A stretch of DNA of 34,310 nt, taken from NCBI RefSeq assembly GCF_001017175.1, contig NZ_LCYG01000008.1, positions 1 to 34,310 on the forward strand. Reading direction: 5' to 3'. Positions 1-7,003 of the stretch are shown here, piece by piece. The notes under the pieces were generated by a model. That model was not told where the DNA came from, did no database searches, and was given only the letters and a program-made list of their open reading frames with translations. Both the position numbers and the translations under genes were made by a program. How positions within the stretch are numbered: the first letter of the stretch is position 1; every line of letters starts with the position of its first letter. Source of the stretch: Microvirga vignae (GTDB lineage: Bacteria; Pseudomonadota; Alphaproteobacteria; Rhizobiales; Beijerinckiaceae).

Positions 1-1
1 T

Positions 2-240
2 CCGCGATCCCGCAGATGATGAGAGCGCGCCAACGCCAATCGCGCAGAGCGCTTTTGCTGTTCGCCATCCGCTCCGACGGCTGCGTCGCGTCCGGAGCTG
101 CGGTGCTTGCTGTTCCCGTAGCGCACATCGCCATCGGGCCCCTCGCCTCCTCGGTGTCAGCTCGACCTTCTCGATCAGCGAGCGGATCAGCTCCATCGCC
201 TCAATCTTGAGCACTGGCAGTTCGGGCAGCTCTAAGCTGA
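2..240 (-). pseudogene. possible eroded 3' end of a serine recombinase
   Basis: Read on the minus strand from about position 230, one frame gives a stretch containing IEAMELIRSLIEKVELTP. This resembles the C-terminal end of large serine recombinases (resolvase/invertase type), where a helix of the form EALRxLIxxVxLTP comes just before the stop-proximal region. After VELTP the frame loses any likeness to that family, and no start codon or N-terminal catalytic domain is visible upstream because the convergent GH13 gene takes over. The likely reading is a decayed remnant of a mobile element, possibly extending beyond the left edge. Apart from this I see no supported gene in the first 389 bases. 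The assignment rests on one short motif and is weak. Confidence 0.3.
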
Positions 241-389
241 GTAGCTGCAAAGATGTCTGGTCTCAGGCGCATCCGAGCCCGTTCGTCCTCACTCAACCGC
301 CTCGAGTGACAGGAACAGATCGGTGCCTGGCGAATTCGCCTTTCGTTGCCTCTCCGGCGGACCTTCTTCCAAGCAGTGGAGCCACCCTT

Positions 390-1982
390 ATGCCTGAGAC
401 CACATGGTGGAAACGCGGCATCGTCTATCAGATCTATCCTCGCTCGTTCCAGGACAGTAACGGTGATGGGATTGGCGACCTGAAGGGTATTCGTCAGCGT
501 CTCGATTATCTCATGTGGTTCGGAATCGATGCACTCTGGATCTCGCCGATCTACATCTCGCCGATGGCCGACTTTGGCTATGACGTCGCCGATTACTGCG
601 GCATCGACCCGATTTTCGGCACCCTTGAGGATTTCGACCACCTCATCGAAGAGGCCCATGCCAAAGGGCTCAAGCTTATTCTGGACTTCGTCCCCAACCA
701 TACCTCGGATCAGCATCCTTGGTTTCAGGAGAGCCGCTCGTCGCGGGCCAACCCGAAGCGTGACTGGTACATCTGGCGCGATCCCGCTCCGGATGGAGGC
801 CTGCCCAATAATTGGATCAGCAATTTCGGCGGATCTGCATGGGAGTGGGACGAAGCCACGGAGCAGTATTACTATAATGCCTTCCTGAAGGAGCAGCCCG
901 ATCTCAACTGGCGCAACCCCGAAGTGCGCAAGGCCATGTACGATGCTCTGCGCTTCTGGCTGAACCGCGGCGTCGATGGCTTCCGTGTCGATGTGATCTG
1001 GCATCTGATCAAGGATGCCGAGTTCCGGGACAACCCGCCGAACCTCGGCTTTCAGCCGAACCAGGCCGAGATCAACCGTTTCCTCCAGGTCTATTCAGCC
1101 GACCAGCCGGAGGTGCATGAGGTCGTCAGCGAAATGCGACGCGTGCTCGAGGAATATCCAGAACGGGTGCTCATCGGGGAAATCTACCTCCCGCTCGAAC
1201 GTCTCGTGACCTATTACGGACAGAACCTCTCAGGAGCCCATCTGCCATTCAACTTCCAGCTCATTCATACGGCTTGGAATGCGCGCCAGATCGCGGCCCT
1301 GATCAACGAATATGAGGACGCGCTGCCCGAAGGCGGCTGGCCGAACTGGGTCCTCGGCAACCACGACCAACCGCGTATCGGCGCTCGGGTCGGCCCACGG
1401 CAGGCACGGGTGGCCGCCATGCTGCTTCTGACTCTCAGGGGCACGCCGACCATGTATTACGGCGATGAGATCGGGATCGGCAAAGTCGAGATTCCACCGG
1501 AGGCGGTTCAGGATCCCTGGGAGAAGAACGAACCGGGCCTTGGATTGGGGCGCGATCCGCAAAGAACCCCGATGCATTGGGACGGCTCGGCTCAAAGCGG
1601 TTTCACGCGCGGCAGGCCCTGGCTTCCGCTCGATCCGCGCTACCCCTCGTGCCATGTGGAGGGGCTTCGGAATGAGCCGACCTCCATCCTGATGCTTTAT
1701 CGGCGCCTGATCGAGTTGCGGCGGCAGCACATGGCCCTCAGCATCGGCCGCTACAAGCCAATTCCGACGGAAGGCGATGTCCTGGCCTATGAGCGGCAGC
1801 ACAAGGCGGAGCGCCTTCTGGTGGCGCTGAACCTCGGGGAAAAGCCGCACACCTTCCTGCTGCCCGATGGGGCGACAGGACGGGTGCTGCTGTCGACCGG
1901 CCTGGATCAAGGCGGGGAAACGACTGGAGCGCAGGTCCACCTGAGGTCCGATGAGGGGCTCATCATCGCGCTTCAAGGGTGA
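390..1982 (+). CDS. GH13 alpha-glucosidase (oligo-1,6-glucosidase type)
   Basis: A 530-residue glycoside hydrolase family 13 enzyme expected to release glucose from alpha-linked oligosaccharides in the cytoplasm. The barrel signatures are in order: YQIYPRSFQDSNGDGIGD (13-30), DFVPNHTSDQHPWF (99-112), GFRVDVIWHLIKD with nucleophile Asp201, LIGEIY with acid/base Glu264, and GNHDQPR with transition-state Asp326. There is no signal peptide. The longer reading frame from 207 adds 61 low-complexity residues, whereas MPETTWWKRG at 390 is the usual start of this family, so 390 was chosen; its ribosome site (GTGGAG) is mediocre. The motif GFRVDVIWHLIKD and total length fit the alphaproteobacterial alpha-glucosidases often placed in subfamily 30. 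It stands alone, with the TIGR02587 operon 219 bases downstream. Exact substrate (sucrose, maltose or isomaltose) is not determined. Confidence 0.93.
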   Translation: MPETTWWKRGIVYQIYPRSFQDSNGDGIGDLKGIRQRLDYLMWFGIDALWISPIYISPMADFGYDVADYCGIDPIFGTLEDFDHLIEEAHAKGLKLILDFVPNHTSDQHPWFQESRSSRANPKRDWYIWRDPAPDGGLPNNWISNFGGSAWEWDEATEQYYYNAFLKEQPDLNWRNPEVRKAMYDALRFWLNRGVDGFRVDVIWHLIKDAEFRDNPPNLGFQPNQAEINRFLQVYSADQPEVHEVVSEMRRVLEEYPERVLIGEIYLPLERLVTYYGQNLSGAHLPFNFQLIHTAWNARQIAALINEYEDALPEGGWPNWVLGNHDQPRIGARVGPRQARVAAMLLLTLRGTPTMYYGDEIGIGKVEIPPEAVQDPWEKNEPGLGLGRDPQRTPMHWDGSAQSGFTRGRPWLPLDPRYPSCHVEGLRNEPTSILMLYRRLIELRRQHMALSIGRYKPIPTEGDVLAYERQHKAERLLVALNLGEKPHTFLLPDGATGRVLLSTGLDQGGETTGAQVHLRSDEGLIIALQG

Positions 1983-2123
1983 GAGTTGTCCACACGGTAC
2001 CCGGCAACTCCGAACAGTTCGAAGAGGCGCCACCAGTAGAACGCCCCTCCCCTCTGCCATTGAGCCCCTCTTCTTGGCCGGACTTCATCATGAGGCGCGC
2101 CTCTGTGTGACGCAGCCGAAGCT

Positions 2124-2148
2124 GGAACCTAGTTTGAATGTATGGGTT
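2124..2148 (+). promoter_or_regulatory. EcfG-type (general stress sigma) promoter, near-consensus
   Basis: GGAAC at 2124-2128, 16 bases, then GGTT at 2145-2148. The known EcfG consensus in alphaproteobacteria is GGAAC-N16/17-CGTT, so there is one mismatch. It lies about 55 bases before the start of the TIGR02587 gene. The rest of the 1983-2201 gap shows no other feature I can support. Confidence 0.6.
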
Positions 2149-2201
2149 CTCCTCACACGGCCAAGCTTCGTCCGAGATGGTGACGATCGCGGGTTCATGA
2201 G

Positions 2202-3044
2202 ATGGCGCGAGACGATAGTCTTCTGGAAACGAACAAGGATTATGCCATCGGCCTCGGCCGTGCCTTTGGCGGCGCCGTCCTTTTTGCCATTCCGCTTCTG
2301 ATGACCATGGAGATGTGGTGGCTCGGCTTTTCCATGGGCCGGGGCCGGCTTCTCCTGTTCATGGCTCTCAACTTCGCCATCCTGGTCGGTCTGTCCTACT
2401 TCGCGGGTTTCGAGAAGACGTTCAGCTGGAAGGAGGACGTGATGGATGCCCTCGCCGCCTTCGGAGTCGGCCTGGTGACGTCAGCGCTCATGCTCACCCT
2501 GCTGGCCGTGATCACCCTCGACATGACCTGGAACGAAATTGTCGGAAAGGTTGCTCTGCAGAGTGTACCGGCCAGCATCGGCGCCATGCTCGGGCGCAAG
2601 CAGTTGGGGGCGGAACAGGACACTCGATCCGAGGAGGACCGTAAGCGGGAGGCCGGCTATGGCGGGGAGCTTTTCCTGATGATGGCCGGTGCCTTGTTCC
2701 TGGCTTTCAACGTGGCGCCGACCGAGGAAATGATCCTGATCGCCTTCCAGATGTCGCCCTTGCACGCCTTGGCCCTTGGCGGAGCCTCCATCTTCCTGCT
2801 GCACGTCTTCGTCTATGCGGTCGGGTTCTCGGGTCAGGAGAGCCGACCTGAAGGAGGAACATTTCTGCCGACCTTTCTCCACTTCACCGTGGCCGGGTAC
2901 GGAATTGCCCTTCTGGTCAGTTTGTACGTGCTCTGGACCTTCGGCCGCACGGACGGTGTGGCGCCTGCCGAGATCGCGAGCATGGTCGTCGTGCTCGGGT
3001 TCCCGGCCTCTCTGGGCGCTGCGATGGCCCGACTGGTGATATGA
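2202..3044 (+). CDS. TIGR02587 family integral membrane protein (DUF2391)
   Basis: A 280-residue inner-membrane protein of unknown function. It has several clear hydrophobic helices: about residues 21-36, 43-66, 84-107, a central pair around 160-200, and two near the C-terminus (about 230-280). The overall pattern, the amphipathic middle loop with the charged stretch near residues 145-155, and the downstream partner agree with the family described as TIGR02587. Genes of this family are commonly followed by a TIGR02588 gene, and that is seen here with a 4-base ATGA overlap, so the two are translationally coupled. No catalytic motif is recognisable. The start has only a weak ribosome site (ATGAG immediately before the ATG). 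An EcfG-like promoter lies upstream, suggesting induction in the general stress response. Confidence 0.85.
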   Translation: MARDDSLLETNKDYAIGLGRAFGGAVLFAIPLLMTMEMWWLGFSMGRGRLLLFMALNFAILVGLSYFAGFEKTFSWKEDVMDALAAFGVGLVTSALMLTLLAVITLDMTWNEIVGKVALQSVPASIGAMLGRKQLGAEQDTRSEEDRKREAGYGGELFLMMAGALFLAFNVAPTEEMILIAFQMSPLHALALGGASIFLLHVFVYAVGFSGQESRPEGGTFLPTFLHFTVAGYGIALLVSLYVLWTFGRTDGVAPAEIASMVVVLGFPASLGAAMARLVI

Positions 3045-3475
3045 GGCGGGCGATGAAGAGCGACAGCATGCACCAGAATGGGCATCATTCGGACGCTGAC
3101 CAACATACGCCCTGGCTCGAATGGATTGCCGCGGGTGCCGGGCTGCTGCTGGCCGTCTGCATGTTCGGCTTCATCGGATGGCAGGCGCTGAACGATGCCA
3201 CCTCGCCACCGGTGATTACGGTCGAGACCACCGATGTCGATCCGGTTGCGGGCGGCTACCGTGTGATGTTCCAGGCTCGGAACGCAGGTGGAGCGGCTGC
3301 GGCCCAAGTCCGGATCGAAGGAACGCTGGCCGTTGGCAGCCGTCCGCCTGAAGTCAGCAGCGTGATCCTCGACTACATCCCCGGGCAATCAGCCCGCGAG
3401 GGCGGATTGTTCTTCATGCAGGACCCCCGATCGGGAAACCTGACTTTGCGCGCCTCGGGGTTTGGCAAGCCCTGA
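3041..3475 (+). CDS. TIGR02588 family membrane-anchored protein
   Basis: A 144-residue protein with one N-terminal membrane helix (about residues 26-48, LEWIAAGAGLLLAVCMFGFI) followed by a soluble, beta-rich domain expected to face the periplasm. This topology and its position directly after a TIGR02587 gene match the TIGR02588 family, whose role is unknown. The ATG overlaps the stop of the preceding gene (ATGA); a second in-frame ATG four codons later (3053) is also possible. The soluble part contains FQARNAGGAAAAQVRIEGTL, reminiscent of an immunoglobulin-like beta sandwich. I infer that the pair forms a membrane complex; nothing in the sequence shows what it binds. Confidence 0.82.
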   Translation: MRRAMKSDSMHQNGHHSDADQHTPWLEWIAAGAGLLLAVCMFGFIGWQALNDATSPPVITVETTDVDPVAGGYRVMFQARNAGGAAAAQVRIEGTLAVGSRPPEVSSVILDYIPGQSAREGGLFFMQDPRSGNLTLRASGFGKP

Positions 3476-3553
3476 CATCCTGAATCCCGAGCGGGAACTC
3501 GATCCTGTGCTGGGGATTGCCCATCCGAGAGAGCCAGTCGGAGCGCCATTCGT

Positions 3554-3781
3554 ATGCCAATTCCTCTGCCGAACCAGCCCTACCCGGAGCCGACGCCAGC
3601 CGACCCTAATCCCGCTCCCGTCAGTCCGCCCGCGCCGCCTGAGACGCCGCAGCCCGAGCCTGTCGGAGTGCCGCCGATGGCACCTGGAGATATTCCACCT
3701 CCCGGAGAGCCCGTTGGCGTGCCTCCGACCAATCCCCCGGAGATCCCTGTCACGCCGACAACTCCACAACCCACCGCGTGA
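3554..3781 (+). CDS. small proline-rich protein
   Basis: A 75-residue protein almost entirely made of proline, glutamate, valine and small residues. It has a short internal repeat: PEPVGVPPMAPGDIPPP followed by GEPVGVPPTNPPEIPV. There is no signal peptide or membrane segment. Such proline-rich small proteins are seen in rhizobial-type genomes but have no assigned function; the composition would give an extended polyproline-II chain. It lies 78 bases after the TIGR02588 gene on the same strand and could belong to that transcript. A weak GGAAC-N16-GATT sequence at 3494-3518 could be a degenerate stress promoter. Low-complexity coding makes the call uncertain, but the regular amino-acid repeat argues for a real gene. 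Confidence 0.5.
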   Translation: MPIPLPNQPYPEPTPADPNPAPVSPPAPPETPQPEPVGVPPMAPGDIPPPGEPVGVPPTNPPEIPVTPTTPQPTA

Positions 3782-3846
3782 TTTGACCCATGGGAGAGAC
3801 GAAACAGGAGTTCTCTCCGATCACGAAAGCGGCGCTGTCTTACATC

Positions 3847-3940
3847 TAGAGCTGTTTCCACGGACATGGAATCAGCTCTCTTCTTTGCTCTGCCGCATTT
3901 TTGAACGGCGAACCGGATCCACTTCGCCGAAAAATGCTTT
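3847..3940. repeat. intergenic palindromic repeat, copy A (two-hairpin form)
   Basis: A 94-base element starting TAGAGCTG. It holds one hairpin (GAGCTG…CAGCTC, 3849-3878) and a second (GCATTTTT…CGGCGAA…TTCGCCGAAAAATGC, ending 3937). A near-identical copy in the same orientation begins at 5591. The right end overlaps the stop codon of the GH13 gene at 3939. It may act as a transcription end for convergent genes. Confidence 0.8.
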
Positions 3941-5579
3941 ATCGCCGCTCACCCTGTGCGCGGAACCACCGATAGCCATAGGCGCTGAGGCGGATCGGCT
4001 CGGAGGCATCCCGCATGGTCCGGTCGTCTTCATTGCAGAAAAGTGGCCGCAAGCGGCTGACTTCGTCGAGCGAGACCTGCACTTCGACAGCACGATCTGC
4101 AAGATTATGGACAATGAGGATGGTCTCTCCACGCCAGTCGTATCGCAACGCAAGCGCACTCGTCTCTGTTGTCTCGAGCACCTGGCACCTGCCCCACCCG
4201 ATTTCGGGGCACGCACGCCGCGTGCGGATGAGATGCTGCAATGTGCTCATCAGCGAACCATCAAGATCGCGCTGGGCCGCAACGTTGACGTTCCGGTAGT
4301 CGAACGCCCCGTCCGAGACGACGGGCCGCACGAGATGCTCCGCCGGCGCGGTCGAGAATCCTGCATTCCGCTCATCAGCCCATTGCATCGGCGTCCTGAC
4401 CGAGTTGCGCTCCGGAAGAGAAAGATCGTCTCCCATCCCGATCTCGTCGCCGTACCAGAGCACTGGCGTCCCCGGCAGGGCGAACATGAGGCTGAAGGCC
4501 TGTTTAAGCCGCTGTTCGTCGCCGCCGAGCATGGGGGCAAGACGTCGTCGGATGCCGCGCTTATAGGCCTGCATTTCAGGTGCGGGACCAAAGGCTGAGA
4601 AGACCTCGCCTCGCTCCGCATCCGGCAGTCGGCCAAGATCGATCTCGTCATGATTGCGCAGGAAACTCGCCCATTGGCTCTTCAGAGGAATGGCTGGCGT
4701 CTGCGCCATCACGCGGCGGATCGGCTCGGCATCCTTGCGCGCCAGCGACAGAAACAGGTGCTGGTTCAACATGAAGTTGAAGATCATATGCAGGCGGTCA
4801 CCTGTTGGCCCGAAATACTCGTCCACCTGATCCATGGTGATGTTGGCTTCTGCCAGCAGCATGGCCTGTGCGCGGCGCCAGGAAACGAAACTCCGCAATT
4901 CATTGAGATATTGGTGAGGATCGTCTTTCGGCCTCTCGTCTGCCGGGACACCGCGATACTCGATCAGAAAAGGAACGGCATCGAGCCGGAACCCGGAAAC
5001 ACCGAGTTGCAGCCAGAAGCCCATCACCTTTTCAAGTTCCTCACGCACCTCCGGATTGGCGATGTTGAGATCGGCTTGGTGCTTGTAGAAGCGATGCATG
5101 TACCACGCCTGGGCGACGTCGTCGTAACTCCAGGTCGTGTCCTGCACGCCGGGAAACACAACGCCCTCATGGATGTCCTTGGGCTTTTCCTTCGACCAGA
5201 CGTACCAATCGCGATAACGCGAGTTCGGGTCGCGGCGAGCCTCCTGGAACCATGGATGTTCGATCGAGGTGTGGTTCGCCACGAGATCGATGATGACCCT
5301 GAGGCCCCGGTCATGGGCAGCATGCGTGAACGCAACGAAATCGCCGAGGGTGCCGAGCCTCGGATCGACGCCGTAGAAATCCGTGATGTCGTAGCCGTTG
5401 TCGCGGTTCGGCGTCGGATAGAAAGGCAGGAGCCAGATGCAGGTCGCGCCCAGAGCCTCGACGTGATCGAGACGGTCAGCAAGACCCCCGAAGTCGCCGA
5501 TACCGTCGCCGTTCGAATCCATGAAGGTTTCGACATCGACGCAATAGACGACGGCGTTTTTGTACCAGAGGTCGAGCAT
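3939..5579 (-). CDS. GH13 alpha-amylase family protein, trehalose-synthase-like
   Basis: A 546-residue glycoside hydrolase family 13 protein. Motifs in order: YCVDVETFMDSNGDGIGD (12-29), DLVANHTS (98-105), GFRLDAVPFL with nucleophile Asp200, LLAEANI with acid/base Glu244, and FLRNHDE with Asp311. The block RNHDEIDLGRLPDAER followed by GIRRRLAPMLGGDEQR and GTPVLWYGDEIGMGD closely follows the trehalose synthase (maltose alpha-glucosyltransferase, subfamily 16) pattern. No maltokinase domain is attached. The reaction may be maltose/trehalose interconversion or simple alpha-glucan hydrolysis. The start at 5579 has a good ribosome site (AGGTGG), which lies beside the repeat at 5591; the 21 extra residues further upstream would be encoded by repeat DNA. 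The gene is bracketed by direct copies of a palindromic repeat. Confidence 0.9.
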   Translation of the reverse strand: MLDLWYKNAVVYCVDVETFMDSNGDGIGDFGGLADRLDHVEALGATCIWLLPFYPTPNRDNGYDITDFYGVDPRLGTLGDFVAFTHAAHDRGLRVIIDLVANHTSIEHPWFQEARRDPNSRYRDWYVWSKEKPKDIHEGVVFPGVQDTTWSYDDVAQAWYMHRFYKHQADLNIANPEVREELEKVMGFWLQLGVSGFRLDAVPFLIEYRGVPADERPKDDPHQYLNELRSFVSWRRAQAMLLAEANITMDQVDEYFGPTGDRLHMIFNFMLNQHLFLSLARKDAEPIRRVMAQTPAIPLKSQWASFLRNHDEIDLGRLPDAERGEVFSAFGPAPEMQAYKRGIRRRLAPMLGGDEQRLKQAFSLMFALPGTPVLWYGDEIGMGDDLSLPERNSVRTPMQWADERNAGFSTAPAEHLVRPVVSDGAFDYRNVNVAAQRDLDGSLMSTLQHLIRTRRACPEIGWGRCQVLETTETSALALRYDWRGETILIVHNLADRAVEVQVSLDEVSRLRPLFCNEDDRTMRDASEPIRLSAYGYRWFRAQGERR

Positions 5580-5590
5580 CTTGAACCACC

Positions 5591-5685
5591 TAGAGCCGTT
5601 TCCCCTTACGTGGAATCGGCTCTCCTCATTGTTCTGCCGCATTTTCTGAGGCGAACCGGATCCACTTCGCCGGAAAATGCTCTAG
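5591..5685. repeat. intergenic palindromic repeat, copy B1 (two-hairpin form)
   Basis: A 95-base element beginning TAGAGCCG and ending TGCTCTAG. It has the same two-hairpin layout as the copy at 3847 and is in the same orientation: GAGCCG…CGGCTC, then GCATTTTC…GGCGAA…TTCGCC…GAAAATGC. It sits just upstream of the GH13 gene start and directly abuts another repeat type. Confidence 0.85.
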
Positions 5686-5734
5686 CGCATCGTGCGGAAA
5701 AGTGGACCCGGTTTTCCGCATTAGCGATGCGCTC
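5683..5734. repeat. intergenic palindromic repeat, copy B2 (GCGCATCGTGCGGAAAAG form)
   Basis: Begins TAGCGCATCGTGCGGAAAAG and continues as an imperfect inverted repeat (GCGGAAAAGTGG…CCGGTTTTCCGC, with outer arms GCGCATCG…CGATGCGC). The same form recurs, inverted, at 15522-15580. Confidence 0.85.
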
Positions 5735-5748
5735 TCTATAAGAAAGAA

Positions 5749-5799
5749 GCATCGGATGGGTCCCAAAAGTGCGTCCCACTTCTGGGTTCGATGCTCTAG
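5749..5799. repeat. intergenic palindromic repeat, copy B3 (CCCAAAAGTG form)
   Basis: A third palindrome type: GCATCG…GGGTCCCAAAAGTG, then CGTCCCACTTCTGGG…CGATGC, then TCTAG. Its last bases contain the TAG stop codon (5796-5798, minus strand) of the neighbouring SDR gene. Confidence 0.8.
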
Positions 5800-6908
5800 C
5801 CGATCATGCGGGCGGCGCGCTCCCGTTCGGGCAGACGGCGCGGGCGCGTCACAGTTCTTTTCGTGCCCACACGCCATGCGATCGTCATGGCACCGGCGAC
5901 GCAGCCGAGGGCAACCGCCGCGAGGATGCCGCGCATCGTCGTGCCTGAGACCGAAATCACATGCTGGCGTGAGCGCGAGCCGAAGCGTCCACGGGCTCCC
6001 GGATCGCCGGGCGGCGCGTCGAACAGGTTACCGTCGCGAGGCATTGCCGGCTCATCGGTCATCTGCCCTTCCCAGGCTCGACGCGCCATCATGCGGTCGA
6101 GAAATCCCGGCGCCACCATGGTTCCAAGGATCGCCTGGATCGTGGGGCTGCCGATCCACATCTCGCGCGGCGCCTCCAATGCTGCCCGCATGATCGCCTC
6201 GGCCACAGGCTCCGGCTCGTGAATCGGCCCCACAGGCTGCAGTCCGCGGGGCAAGTGACTGCGGGCCCAATCGAATTGCGGGGTATCGACGGCGGGAAGC
6301 TGCACCATCGTGAGACGAACGCGGCTGCCCTCGTGCTGCAACTCGCTCCGCAACGAATCGGTGAAGCCGCGCACAGCGAATTTCGCCGCGCAATAGGCCG
6401 ACTGCAATGGAATCGAACGGTAACTGAGCGCCGACCCGATCTGAACGATGGTCCCCTTATTCTTCTCTCGCATATGACGGAGAGCCGCCAGGGTGCCATG
6501 GACCTGTCCCAGATACGTGACATCCGTCACCCGGCGAATCTCATCAGGGGTCAGGTCTGTCGCAGGAGCGAAGACCGACGCCATGGCATTGTTGATCCAG
6601 ATGTCGATGCGTCCCCACGTGGAGACCACCTGCGAAGCTGCGCTCTCGATCGCGCTCGCGTCAGCGACGTCGGCTGCAATGACAAGCGCTTGGCCGCCCG
6701 CCTGCTCAACCTCCCGGGCTGCGCTCGCGAGGCGTTCTCGCCCACGGGCGATCAGAGCGACCCGCCAGCCGTCCCGCCCGAATGCAACAGCCACCGCGCG
6801 ACCGACCCCTGCAGATGCTCCAGTGACGACGACAACCGGATTGTTCCTGGTGAACTTGTGTCCTGTCGCAGGTGCCATTGGGTCAGTCCGGCGAAACTCT
6901 TCAAACAC
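5796..6908 (-). CDS. SDR family NAD(P)-dependent oxidoreductase with C-terminal membrane anchor
   Basis: A 370-residue classical short-chain dehydrogenase/reductase. The cofactor-binding TGASAGVG is at 29-36, INNAM at 105-109, catalytic Ser159, and YCAAK at 172-176 (Tyr172, Lys176). The catalytic domain ends near residue 270. A further 100 residues follow: a basic, proline-rich linker, one hydrophobic helix near 329-346 (ILAAVALGCVAGAMTIAW), and an arginine-rich tail, so the enzyme is probably tethered to the inner membrane. The start is GTG at 6908, preceded by AAGGGG at good spacing; the ATG ten codons later (6878) lacks a ribosome site. Substrate is unknown. The gene lies 95 bases downstream of the TPP enzyme gene on the same strand, possibly cotranscribed. 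Its stop codon lies inside a repeat. Confidence 0.87.
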   Translation of the reverse strand: MFEEFRRTDPMAPATGHKFTRNNPVVVVTGASAGVGRAVAVAFGRDGWRVALIARGRERLASAAREVEQAGGQALVIAADVADASAIESAASQVVSTWGRIDIWINNAMASVFAPATDLTPDEIRRVTDVTYLGQVHGTLAALRHMREKNKGTIVQIGSALSYRSIPLQSAYCAAKFAVRGFTDSLRSELQHEGSRVRLTMVQLPAVDTPQFDWARSHLPRGLQPVGPIHEPEPVAEAIMRAALEAPREMWIGSPTIQAILGTMVAPGFLDRMMARRAWEGQMTDEPAMPRDGNLFDAPPGDPGARGRFGSRSRQHVISVSGTTMRGILAAVALGCVAGAMTIAWRVGTKRTVTRPRRLPERERAARMIG

Positions 6909-7003
6909 TGCCGCCCCTTGATCTCGTAAGGATACCTGTCAGTAAAAGAAGCGATCACTTGGCGGGTTCCATCGACACGCAGCCGACACAAGGAATTTAA
7001 GTC

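Noticed and set aside
312..336. GGAAC-N16-AATT before the first GH13 gene
   Set aside because: The -10 half does not match CGTT; too weak to call an EcfG promoter.
3462..4598. A 378-codon plus-strand open frame
   Set aside because: It crosses the proline-rich gene, a repeat and the antisense of the GH13 gene; no coherent protein.
6946..6970. GGAAC-N16-TCTT upstream of the minus-strand SDR gene
   Set aside because: Only the -35 half matches the EcfG consensus; the -10 half matches at two of four bases.
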